Shown here: positions 26,863-33,168 of the stretch, piece after piece
Layout of the letters: each line of letters begins with the position of its first letter
Numbering within the stretch: position 1 is the stretch's first letter
DNA from: Paracoccaceae bacterium
GTDB lineage: Bacteria > Pseudomonadota > Alphaproteobacteria > Rhodobacterales > Rhodobacteraceae
Reading direction: 5' to 3'
DNA length: 33,168 nt
Assembly (NCBI GenBank): GCA_013003075.1
Contig: JABDLJ010000037.1
Coordinates: 1 to 33,168, forward strand
Notes under the pieces: model-generated
Told to the model about the DNA's origin: nothing
The model's database searches: none
What the model saw: the letters and a program-made list of their open reading frames with translations, nothing else
Position numbers and translations under genes: made by a program

Positions 26863-26866
26863 CGTT

Positions 26867-26894
26867 TCAGGTAGTTTGATATTAAACTACCTGA
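26867..26894 (-). promoter_or_regulatory. 28-bp operator-like palindrome upstream of lpdA
   Basis: Perfect 11-bp arms TCAGGTAGTTT (26867-26877) and AAACTACCTGA (26884-26894) flank GATATT. It starts 48 bases before the lpdA ATG, and its centre on the minus strand contains TTTAATAT, a possible -10 element, so a bound regulator would block transcription. The TTTGATATTAAA core resembles sites of MarR-type dimeric repressors; that is an inference. There is no T-tract, so a terminator for the upstream gene is less likely. Confidence 0.6.
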
Positions 26895-27036
26895 CACATA
26901 GCGCCGGGATTGTCACGGCCAAGGCGATGCCGCACGGGAATGCCCGAATTGCCGGGTTTGCATGGCTGAGAGTTGCGAAATTGGGGGCGCCGCGCGGGCC
27001 CCGAACGGTGACGCCGGCTTGGCAGCTTCGGGGCGG

Positions 27037-27642
27037 TCAGCGGCCCAGAATGGCGCGCACGTAGCCCTTGGTTTCAGCATAGGGCGGAACGCCTGAATAA
27101 GCCTCGACCGCACCGGGGCCGGCATTGTAGGCCGCCAGCGCCAGCCGCCAGGATCCGAAGCGGTCGTATTGCTGGCGCAGGTAGCGGGCGCCGCCTTCCA
27201 GGTTGTCGGCCGGATCGCGGGGATTGACGCCAAGCCGGGCCGCGGTCTGCGGCATCAGCTGCGCAAGGCCCAGAGCGCCCTTGTGCGACACCGCCTTTTC
27301 GTTCCAGCGCGATTCCTGATCTACGAGGCGCAGGAAAAGATCGGCGGGGATGCGGTGCCGGGTGGCTGCGGCACGCGCTGCGCTCAGGTGGGGCCCGCGA
27401 TAGCGCCCCGTGTAGCGCGGGATAAGCTCCAACTCGGGGGTTTTCGGCTGAAGCCGCACCGAATGCGCGTATTGCTGCGCGGCGCGACCGTCGAGGACCC
27501 GGGTCTGGCTTTGAAAGATCTTCTGGCGGGCTTTGGAGCTGACGGTTATATCGCCTGCGCGCACAACTTGCGGGGCTGCAAGAGACAGCCCGATCATGCA
27601 AGCGAGTACACATCGCCAAATCGTCAACACACGCACCCCCAT
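27037..27642 (-). CDS. Lytic transglycosylase (SLT domain)
   Basis: Periplasmic murein lytic transglycosylase of 201 residues. A signal peptide (about 1-29) is followed by a ~60-residue linker and a Slt-type catalytic domain (95-201). The catalytic Glu110 is in [14 protein letters not shown], followed by [19 protein letters not shown], a [16 protein letters not shown] stretch and [19 protein letters not shown] 27642 is used; it has no clear ribosome binding site, and a TATACT -10-like element only 15 bases upstream would give a very short leader, so the exact start is uncertain. Divergent from ssb. Confidence 0.92.
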   Translation of the reverse strand: MGVRVLTIWRCVLACMIGLSLAAPQVVRAGDITVSSKARQKIFQSQTRVLDGRAAQQYAHSVRLQPKTPELELIPRYTGRYRGPHLSAARAAATRHRIPADLFLRLVDQESRWNEKAVSHKGALGLAQLMPQTAARLGVNPRDPADNLEGGARYLRQQYDRFGSWRLALAAYNAGPGAVEAYSGVPPYAETKGYVRAILGR

Positions 27643-27772
27643 CGTTCCAAGATCGCAGTATAGCGCGGAAGTTCAAATCAGGCCAGCCTGACGCCATTGA
27701 CAGACTGTTAACCTTCAGCCGCGAAGTGTAGGTTGCGCGGCAAGTCTTAAGAATCGATGGAAGGTGGATCTC

Positions 27773-28261
27773 ATGGCAGGCTCGGTCAACAAGGTGATTT
27801 TGGTAGGAAATCTGGGGCGCGATCCCGAGGTGCGGACCTTCCAGAACGGCGGCAAGGTCTGCAATCTGCGGGTTGCCACGTCAGAGACCTGGAAGGACAA
27901 GAACACCGGCGAGCGGCGTGAGCGGACCGAGTGGCACTCTGTTGCGATCTTCTCCGAGCCGCTGGCGCGTACGGCCGAGCAGTACCTGCGCAAGGGATCC
28001 AAAGTCTATCTCGAAGGCCAGCTTGAGACCCGCAAATGGCAAGACCAGTCGGGCCAGGACCGCTATTCGACCGAGGTCGTGCTGCGGCCCTATACCTCGA
28101 CCATGGTGATGCTGGATGGCCGCTCGGGCGGCGGCGGGGGCGATTTCGGCGGCGGCGGCGGCGGTGGCGGCTATGTCGAAGACCAGTCCCGCGGCGGAGA
28201 GGGCGGCGGCTATGGCGGTGCGCCCGCGCCAAGCGATCTCGACGACGAAATCCCGTTCTGA
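27773..28261 (+). CDS. ssb: Single-stranded DNA-binding protein
   Basis: SSB, coating single-stranded DNA in replication, recombination and repair. 162 residues: OB fold (about 1-110) opening [21 protein letters not shown], with [14 protein letters not shown] and [24 protein letters not shown]; a Gly-rich linker ([16 protein letters not shown]); and the acidic interaction tip DDEIPF at the very end. ATG 27773 follows GGAAGGTGG. An upstream TTGACA (27697-27702) may be part of its promoter, but no good -10 is seen. No exact LexA box is present: two GTTC words upstream are 23 bases apart. Confidence 0.96.
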   Translation: MAGSVNKVILVGNLGRDPEVRTFQNGGKVCNLRVATSETWKDKNTGERRERTEWHSVAIFSEPLARTAEQYLRKGSKVYLEGQLETRKWQDQSGQDRYSTEVVLRPYTSTMVMLDGRSGGGGGDFGGGGGGGGYVEDQSRGGEGGGYGGAPAPSDLDDEIPF

Positions 28262-28272
28262 TCGCCTCTGGC

Positions 28273-28806
28273 TCAGAAACTGCCGGTACAAAGCCCGTCG
28301 CAGGACCAAAGCCACATCGCGCCGCATCCAAGCCTTGATGTGGTGCAGTTGCCGGCCTTGCATTCGGTCAGCGCGGCGCAATCGTTGCCCGACCCGCTGA
28401 TCCCGCGCGAAAACTCCGAAGAGCAGGTGCAGGACGGCAGTGCCACCTGGGCGAACACGGCATCGTCGCAGGCATCGTCGCCAAGTGTCGTGACGATCCG
28501 GTTGTAGGTTTCGAACTCTTCAAAGACCTCGTTGGCGCGGCTCTCCAGCTTCAGAAGGGCCACCCGCGCCTCTCGTTGCGCCTTTTCCTGCGAATACGCC
28601 TCTGGCGCGGCGTAGGACAAAGCCTCGTTCAGAAGCTCCGCCTGCGCATTGTTAGACATCGTTTCCATTGCAGCGGCGATCCGGTCCTGCCAGAGACCGG
28701 CCTGCACGCCTGCGGGCATGCCCGCAAAAGTCGACTTTTGCTCGCCGCGACCCAAGCGGGCCAGCGAATGGCGGAATTCAGTGAGGCGGCTTTTTGCATC
28801 GGCCAC
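28273..28806 (-). CDS. Fulvocin C-like bacteriocin precursor (candidate)
   Basis: 177 residues from GTG 28806, chosen because GAGG lies 9 bases upstream; ATG 28821 in frame lacks such a site. Residues 1-110 are helical and charged (QAGLWQDRIAAAMETM, LLNEALSYAAPEAYSQEKAQR) with no signal peptide. The last ~55 residues are Cys-rich: Cys 126, 128, 143, 149, 154, 161, 169 and 173, plus Cys113 before them. Their order, with an opening CxCS, a CAALTEC segment and a closing GCGxxWxxxC, closely follows the Myxococcus peptide fulvocin C as I remember it (8 Cys, CxCS..., CPILTFC, ...GCGTGW...). Proteins named bacteriocin fulvocin C-related share this leader-plus-Cys-domain layout. No modification, immunity or export genes are adjacent. 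The function (bacteriocin, toxin or structural) is inferred. Confidence 0.65.
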   Translation of the reverse strand: MADAKSRLTEFRHSLARLGRGEQKSTFAGMPAGVQAGLWQDRIAAAMETMSNNAQAELLNEALSYAAPEAYSQEKAQREARVALLKLESRANEVFEEFETYNRIVTTLGDDACDDAVFAQVALPSCTCSSEFSRGISGSGNDCAALTECKAGNCTTSRLGCGAMWLWSCDGLCTGSF

Positions 28807-28855
28807 GATATATATCCTCATGCCCGGGCGGACCGTCCACCCGGTTCGCGAGAAT

Positions 28856-28864
28856 ATTATACCA
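28856..28864 (-). promoter_or_regulatory. Extended -10 promoter of the fulvocin C-like gene
   Basis: On the minus strand TGGTATAAT is a perfect consensus -10 (plus ATTATA 28856-28861) with an extended TGn. It lies in an AT-rich island (28850-28880) unlike the rest of the window, 35 bases before ATG 28821 and 50 before GTG 28806. No -35 of quality is seen, as is common with extended -10 promoters. Confidence 0.5.
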
Positions 28865-28881
28865 CATTATCGCCTTTGATC

Positions 28882-29997
28882 CTATCCTCGGGCCGAAAGC
28901 GCATCGGACAGCGTCGCCCGGATTTGCGCGGGATCGATGTCATCTGCGACGAAAGCGGCCCCGATACCGCGCGCCAGGATCAGCCGCAGGCGGCCGCCGA
29001 CGACCTTTTTGTCCTGCGCCATCAGCGCCATGAGCGCTTGGGCGTCCGGCAGATTTCCGGGGATGTCGGACAGATCGGTCTTCATGCCCATTGCGCGCAG
29101 ATGCGCCCGCACGCGGCTGGGCTCTTCCTGCGCGCAGAGGCCAAGGCGGGACGAAAGCTCGAAGGCCAGCGCGCATCCGATGGCAACGCCTTCGCCGTGC
29201 AAAAGCCGGTCTGAGTACCCGGTGGCCGCCTCCAGCGCATGGCAGAAGGTATGACCGAGGTTCAAAAGCGCGCGTTCGCCCTGCTCTGTCTCGTCACGCG
29301 CCACGATATCGGCCTTCATCTGCACCGAGCGCGTCACCGCCCGCTGGCGCGCCGCGCTGTCGCCCGCGGCCAGCGCGGACCCGTGCTTTTCGAGCCAGCC
29401 AAAGAACTCCGCGTCGCCCAGAAGCCCGTATTTGACCACTTCGCCATAGCCGGCCAAAAGATCCCGCGGGCGCAGCGTGGCCAGAAGATCGGTATCGGCC
29501 AGAACCAGGCTGGGCTGATGAAACGCACCGATCAGGTTCTTGCCCTGCGCCGCGTTGATCCCGGTCTTGCCGCCGACAGAGCTGTCGACCTGCGCCAGAA
29601 GACTTGTCGGGATCTGCACGAAACGCACGCCGCGGCGCAGGATCGCGGCAGCAAAGCCCACAAGATCGCCGATGACGCCGCCGCCGAGGGCGATCACCAC
29701 ATCGCGGCGCTCTATCTTTTCGGACAAAAGCCAGTCCACGCAGCGTTCGAGCTGGGGCCAGCATTTGGTGGCCTCACCGGGCGGCAGGGCAAGACAGGTC
29801 GCCTCGATCCCGGCGCCGCCCAGCGCGCCAAGCAAAGCCTCAAGGTGCAGCGCGCCGACAGTCTCATCGGTGATGATCGCGACCCTGGGCCGCGCCAGAA
29901 GCGGCGAGATCTTCTCGCCGGCGCGGTCAAGAAGGCCCGGGCCGACGAGCACATTGTAGGCGCGCGTGCCCAGCGGCACGTGAACTGCGTTCGTCAT
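28882..29997 (-). CDS. aroB: 3-dehydroquinate synthase
   Basis: Second step of the shikimate pathway, converting DAHP to 3-dehydroquinate (NAD and divalent metal dependent). 371 residues with the NAD/metal motifs VVIALGGGVIGDLVGFAAAI, PTSLLAQVDSSVGGKTGIN, KNLIGAFHQP, metal His in LLNLGHTFCHALE and LLHGEGVAIG. The ATG lies one base after the aroK stop, forming an aroK-aroB operon. It ends 60 bases before the -10 island that drives the Cys-rich gene on the same strand. Confidence 0.97.
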   Translation of the reverse strand: MTNAVHVPLGTRAYNVLVGPGLLDRAGEKISPLLARPRVAIITDETVGALHLEALLGALGGAGIEATCLALPPGEATKCWPQLERCVDWLLSEKIERRDVVIALGGGVIGDLVGFAAAILRRGVRFVQIPTSLLAQVDSSVGGKTGINAAQGKNLIGAFHQPSLVLADTDLLATLRPRDLLAGYGEVVKYGLLGDAEFFGWLEKHGSALAAGDSAARQRAVTRSVQMKADIVARDETEQGERALLNLGHTFCHALEAATGYSDRLLHGEGVAIGCALAFELSSRLGLCAQEEPSRVRAHLRAMGMKTDLSDIPGNLPDAQALMALMAQDKKVVGGRLRLILARGIGAAFVADDIDPAQIRATLSDALSARG

Positions 29998-29998
29998 G

Positions 29999-30544
29999 CT
30001 AGGTCTCCTTCAGAACATCGGGCCGCGTCTGCAGCGTCTCGATCACCTTTTCGGCCATTTGCTGGATCGAATAGTCCGGCTGCGCATCGACGACCAGATC
30101 CGCTTTTGCGTAGTACGGCGTGCGTTCGGCATGAAGCGCCCCAAGGGTGGCCAGCGGATCGGATGTGCGCAAGAGCGGACGGGTGTCCTTGTGGCGCACC
30201 CGCGACCACAGAAGATCGACATCCGCCCGCAGCCAGACCGACACGCCGCGCTCTGAGATCATCGCGCGGTTCGCCGGGGTCAGAAAGGCGCCGCCACCGG
30301 TCGACAGGATCACTGGCGCGCCATCCAGAAGCCGCGACAGAACCTGGCTTTCCTTGGCGCGGAAGAACGTCTCGCCCTCGCGCTGGAAGATCTCGGCGAT
30401 GGTCAGGTTGGACGCGGCCTCGATCTCGGCATCGCTGTCCAGGAACGGCACATCCAGCAGGCGCGCCACCGCGGTGCCGATTGCGCTTTTGCCCGATCCC
30501 ATCATCCCAACCATGGCGACGGTCTTGTCTAGCGTCCAGGCCAA
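29999..30544 (-). CDS. aroK: Shikimate kinase
   Basis: Phosphorylates shikimate with ATP. Motifs: Walker A GMMGSGKSAIG, substrate-binding DSDAEIE, the STGGGAF glycine loop, and the lid Arg in DTRPLL. The start is not obvious: the frame has no ATG before the one within the first beta strand (VAMVGMMG). TTG 30544 gives 181 residues (MAWTLDKTVAMVG), the usual length; TTG 30583 or TTG 30646 would add 13 or 34. The last would begin upstream of the apparent -10 element and is unlikely. Adjacent to aroB. Confidence 0.88.
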   Translation of the reverse strand: MAWTLDKTVAMVGMMGSGKSAIGTAVARLLDVPFLDSDAEIEAASNLTIAEIFQREGETFFRAKESQVLSRLLDGAPVILSTGGGAFLTPANRAMISERGVSVWLRADVDLLWSRVRHKDTRPLLRTSDPLATLGALHAERTPYYAKADLVVDAQPDYSIQQMAEKVIETLQTRPDVLKET

Positions 30545-30587
30545 GTTCGCAACGTCTCGCTTATTGAAAAATTCACGTCTCAATGGC

Positions 30588-30616
30588 GTGATATTGCCAA
30601 AAAGACCAGTTATAAT
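30588..30616 (+). promoter_or_regulatory. Divergent promoter between aroK and the 44-aa protein
   Basis: Plus strand: GTGATA (30588-30593), a 17-base spacer and consensus TATAAT (30611-30616), reading to the small membrane protein gene. Minus strand: the overlapping TTATAAC with TTCGGC 17 bases upstream reads to aroK. The near-palindromic TTATAA lets one AT-rich core serve both directions. Confidence 0.5.
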
Positions 30617-30698
30617 CGACAAATGACCTGCGCCGAACGCGGGCAATCATCGGTGTGCGGCAGGCCGCAGGCCGAGAGGCAGAGAGAAGAGTACAAAG

Positions 30699-30833
30699 AT
30701 GGGCCGACTTCTGAAATTCCTGTTCTTCGTGATCCTGATCGGAGCGATTGGGCTGGTGGGCTATGCGTATCTGGGCGATCTGAGCCCCGAGCAGAAGGAT
30801 ATCAGTACCCCGGTGGAGCTTGATGCGAGCTAG
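30699..30833 (+). CDS. 44-aa single-span membrane protein
   Basis: A short gene: MGRLLKFLFFVILIGAIGLV opens with one membrane helix (about 5-25) preceded by Arg/Lys, then a polar tail (GDLSPEQKDISTPVELDAS) expected in the periplasm. Its stop lies 11 bases inside the next gene, whose ribosome binding site (GGTGGAGCTTG) is within this coding sequence, so the two are translationally coupled. An AGAGAGAAGAG run precedes the ATG. Conservation in Rhodobacterales upstream of xerD is my recollection; function unknown. Confidence 0.7.
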   Translation: MGRLLKFLFFVILIGAIGLVGYAYLGDLSPEQKDISTPVELDAS

Positions 30834-32352
30834 GATTGCGCCTGTTTTGGCCACCCTTTTCTGCGCCGCGCCAGTGGCCGCAGAGCCGCCGTCGTCGGTC
30901 ATCGATTGGCTGTCGGACAGCGTTGCGCAGCCCCAGCAGGCCGCAGCGCCGCCGCTTGATGTCGGCTCGGACATCGCCACAAACGCCAGCCCGGGTGACA
31001 TTTCGGTCACAACCCTCGATGCCGCAATGCCCGAGGCGATCGGTGTCTTTGCACCCGCCGAAGCAGGGCTGCCGGACGATCTGTGGCGCGCCTCGCACGG
31101 CGACGACATCGCAGCCCGTCTGCCGCAGCTGTCGCAACTGCGGCTACCTGCGCTGCGCGAGAGGCTCATCGGAATGCTGCTGGTGCGCGCCGCGCCCGCC
31201 GCTGGCGACGCCGATGCGTTCCTGACCGCGCGCGTCGACCGGCTTCTTGCGATGGGCGCGCTGCCGGAAGCCGAGGCACTTTTGCGGGCATCTGGGCCCG
31301 AAACGCCCGAGCATTTTAGGCGTTATTTCGATGTCGCGCTGCTGCTGGGCACCGAAAACGAGGCTTGCAGGCTGCTGCGCTCCAAACCCGATATCGCGCC
31401 CACCTACCCGACCCGGATTTTCTGCCTTGCGCGCGGCGGCGACTGGGCCGCGGCGGCGGTGACACTGGAAAGCGCAGAGACGCTCGGCATTCTCAGCCCC
31501 GCCGAAGACATGCTGCTGGCGCGGTTTCTCGATCCAGACATTACCGAGGCGGCCCCCGATCCGGCGCTCCTGCGCGCGCTGACGCCGCTGACCTTCCGCA
31601 TGCTCGATGCCATCGGAGAGCCGGTCGCCACCGGCGCGCTGCCGATCGCTTTTGCCCATGCCGAGCTGACCCCCAACCGGGGCTGGAAAGCGCAGATCGA
31701 CGCCGCAGAGGAACTGGCCCGCGCCGGCGCCATCGCGCCCGATATCCTGTTTGACGCCTACCGCCAGCGCCGGCCGTCGGCCTCGGGCGGCGTATGGGAG
31801 CGCGCACGCGCTATCCAAGAGCTCGACGCCGCCCTGGCGCGCGGCAATCGGCGCAAGCTTGCGGCTGCTGTGACCACCGCATGGGACGAATTGTCGGAGG
31901 CTGGCCTAACCTGGGCCTTGGCGCGCGCCTACGGGCCGCGCCTTGCGGCCGCTGGCCTGCCCGGCCCCGCAGGCAGCCGGGCCGAAGACCTGGGGCTGAT
32001 GTCCCCCGATTTCGCCGAGGTTGGACAGGCGATGCGCCCGCGCACGCCCCAGCGCGGCTTTCTGGCGGCCCTCGCCTCCGGCGATCCGGCCCTGGCCCCG
32101 GCCTATGACATGCGCAGCATCGCGATCCGCGCGGGGTTCCTCGGCCGACCCCTGCCCGGCCCGCTTGAGCAGCTTCTCGACGATGGCCGCACCGGCGAGG
32201 CGATGCTGACCGCGCTGGCGCTTTTTGCGCAAGGCGCCGAGGGCGACCCCGACCGGATCAGCGATGCCATCGGCCTTCTGTCGGCGCTGGGCGCCGAGCG
32301 CATCGCGCGCCAGGCTGCGCTTGAACTTCTGCTCAGCCCGCAGCGGCCATGA
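30823..32352 (+). CDS. Secreted conserved hypothetical protein
   Basis: 509 residues with a signal peptide (1-20, MRARIAPVLATLFCAAPVAA) and a long alpha-helical, Ala/Leu-rich mature part without obvious catalytic motifs. Helices such as RVDRLLAMGALPEAEALLRASG, then CRLLRSKPDI...ARGGDWAAAAVTLESAE, suggest TPR/solenoid-like repeats for protein interaction in the periplasm. ATG 30823 has GGAG 5 bases upstream. It overlaps the 44-aa gene upstream by 11 bases and xerD downstream by 4. Family not recognised beyond its Rhodobacterales context. Confidence 0.75.
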   Translation: MRARIAPVLATLFCAAPVAAEPPSSVIDWLSDSVAQPQQAAAPPLDVGSDIATNASPGDISVTTLDAAMPEAIGVFAPAEAGLPDDLWRASHGDDIAARLPQLSQLRLPALRERLIGMLLVRAAPAAGDADAFLTARVDRLLAMGALPEAEALLRASGPETPEHFRRYFDVALLLGTENEACRLLRSKPDIAPTYPTRIFCLARGGDWAAAAVTLESAETLGILSPAEDMLLARFLDPDITEAAPDPALLRALTPLTFRMLDAIGEPVATGALPIAFAHAELTPNRGWKAQIDAAEELARAGAIAPDILFDAYRQRRPSASGGVWERARAIQELDAALARGNRRKLAAAVTTAWDELSEAGLTWALARAYGPRLAAAGLPGPAGSRAEDLGLMSPDFAEVGQAMRPRTPQRGFLAALASGDPALAPAYDMRSIAIRAGFLGRPLPGPLEQLLDDGRTGEAMLTALALFAQGAEGDPDRISDAIGLLSALGAERIARQAALELLLSPQRP

Positions 32353-33168
32353 CCGACGCCGAGCGCATCTCCACATTCCTCGACGCGCAGGCGGCAGAAC
32401 TCAATGCGGCCGAAAATACGCGCCTGGCATATGCACGCGATCTGTCGGATTTCACTGGCTGGCTGGCCCGGCGCGGCAGCGACCTGGCCTGTGTCGACCA
32501 GGGCGGCATCGAAGAGTATCTCGTAGCGTGCGATAGGGCGGGCCTTGCCGTCTCGACCCGCGCGCGCCGGCTGTCCGCGATCCGGCAGATTTGCAGATTT
32601 GCCTTCGAGGAGGGCTGGCGCGCCGACAATCCCGCCTTGCGGATCAAGGGGCCGGGCCGCGAGGCGCGCTTGCCCAAAACGCTTGGCGAGAAGGAGGTGG
32701 ATCGCCTGATCGCAGCAGCGCGCACGCGCGGACGCGCGCCGGACCGGCTGCGCAATACCGCGCTGATGGAGTTGCTTTATGCCACGGGAATGCGGGTTAC
32801 CGAACTTGTCGGGCTTCCTGTCGCCGCCGCCCGCGGCGATCCCGTCACGCTTTTGGTGCACGGCAAGGGCGGCAAAGAGCGCATGGTGCCGCTGACCCAA
32901 GACGCCCGCCGGGCGATGGCGGCGTGGCTGATCGCGCGAGATGCGGCCGAAGAGGCAGCGCGGCAGAAGGGCAAACCGGCCTCGCGCTTTCTGTTTCCCT
33001 CGCGCGGCAAGGCAGGGCACCTCACGCGCCACCGCTTCTACCTGCTGATCAAGGAGCTTGCCGTGGCTGCCGGCCTGCCGCCCTCGCGCGTGACGCCGCA
33101 CACCCTGCGCCACGCCTTTGCCACGCATCTTCTTGCCAACGGCGCCGATTTGCGCGCCATCCAGGTGC
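32349..33168 (+). CDS. xerD: Tyrosine recombinase XerD (partial, runs off window)
   Basis: Site-specific recombinase resolving chromosome dimers at dif with XerC and FtsK. 273 residues are present: the N-terminal SAM-like DNA-binding domain (about 5-95) and most of the catalytic domain. Visible catalytic residues are Arg149 (ATGMRVTEL), Lys173 (HGKGGKERMVPL), and His251 with Arg254 (TPHTLRHAFATHLL). The final His/Trp and the nucleophilic Tyr lie beyond the window end. ATG overlaps the upstream stop as ATGA. XerD rather than XerC is chosen from context (near aroK, as in other Rhodobacterales). Confidence 0.9.
   Translation, partial: MTDAERISTFLDAQAAELNAAENTRLAYARDLSDFTGWLARRGSDLACVDQGGIEEYLVACDRAGLAVSTRARRLSAIRQICRFAFEEGWRADNPALRIKGPGREARLPKTLGEKEVDRLIAAARTRGRAPDRLRNTALMELLYATGMRVTELVGLPVAAARGDPVTLLVHGKGGKERMVPLTQDARRAMAAWLIARDAAEEAARQKGKPASRFLFPSRGKAGHLTRHRFYLLIKELAVAAGLPPSRVTPHTLRHAFATHLLANGADLRAIQV

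Noticed and set aside
25182..26879. 565-codon plus-strand frame over lpdA
   Set aside because: Antisense shadow of lpdA, which carries both nucleotide-binding fingerprints and the redox disulfide; the shadow has no motifs or start site.
26985..27005. GC-rich stem GGGGC/GCCCC as terminator of the lytic transglycosylase gene
   Set aside because: The stem is short with a 9-base loop and only a weak AATTT follows in the minus direction; not convincing enough to list.
27644..27674. LexA box upstream of ssb
   Set aside because: Two GTTC words are present but 23 bases apart, not the 7 needed for the alphaproteobacterial site.

Overview
The window is about 33 kb of GC-rich, densely packed bacterial chromosome. 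Gene content and order point to an alphaproteobacterium of the Rhodobacterales (Roseobacter/Rhodobacter type). Indicators are the DUF177-rpmF-plsX-fabH-ihfA-MerR block, the two-domain dCTP deaminase, the argS-SPOR-nagZ-scpA-scpB string, an alphaproteobacterial LexA box (GAAC-N7-GAAC) before uvrA, a VPLPA-CTERM surface protein, and aroK-aroB divergent from xerD. The taxon is an inference from synteny; no 16S rRNA is present.

Layout. 1-4600 (+): fatty-acid/phospholipid initiation genes linked to ribosomal protein L32, then IHF-alpha and a MerR-type regulator. Bases 1-98 hold only upstream non-coding sequence. 4618-6692 (+): an Fe(II)/2-oxoglutarate oxygenase, tRNA-Pro(GGG) with its own promoter, and dcd. 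6765-12241 (-): argS, a FtsN-like SPOR protein, nagZ, scpA, scpB and a small basic protein, tightly spaced or overlapping. 12242-13242: a decayed PP-loop-like gene on the opposite strand, between argS and dgt. 13243-14819: divergent dgt and erpA-type genes sharing a promoter region. 14984-17885: a surface/envelope patch with an exosortase-type spondin protein, a pilin-like protein with a Gly/Asp/Thr repeat tail, and a cytochrome b561/YceI pair. 18102-21132: a PLP-dependent dehydratase, exonuclease III and three small secreted proteins. 21129-25259 (-): SOS-controlled uvrA preceded by an MFS transporter. 25425-27642 (-): lpdA behind a strong operator-like palindrome, and a lytic transglycosylase. 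27773-28806: ssb, then a convergent Cys-rich gene whose C-terminus looks like the bacteriocin fulvocin C. 28882-30544 (-): aroB-aroK. 30699-33168 (+): a 44-aa membrane protein, a secreted conserved protein and the 5' part of xerD.

Most of the window is housekeeping: lipid precursors, translation, chromosome segregation, cell wall recycling, nucleotide pools, DNA repair and the shikimate pathway. The less ordinary items are the fulvocin C-like precursor with its AT-rich promoter, the decayed PP-loop gene, the pilin-like low-complexity protein, the lpdA palindrome, and a short dispersed intergenic element present twice. I see no CRISPR array, insertion sequence, prophage or complete new multi-gene system. 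All family assignments come from reading motifs; no database search was run.
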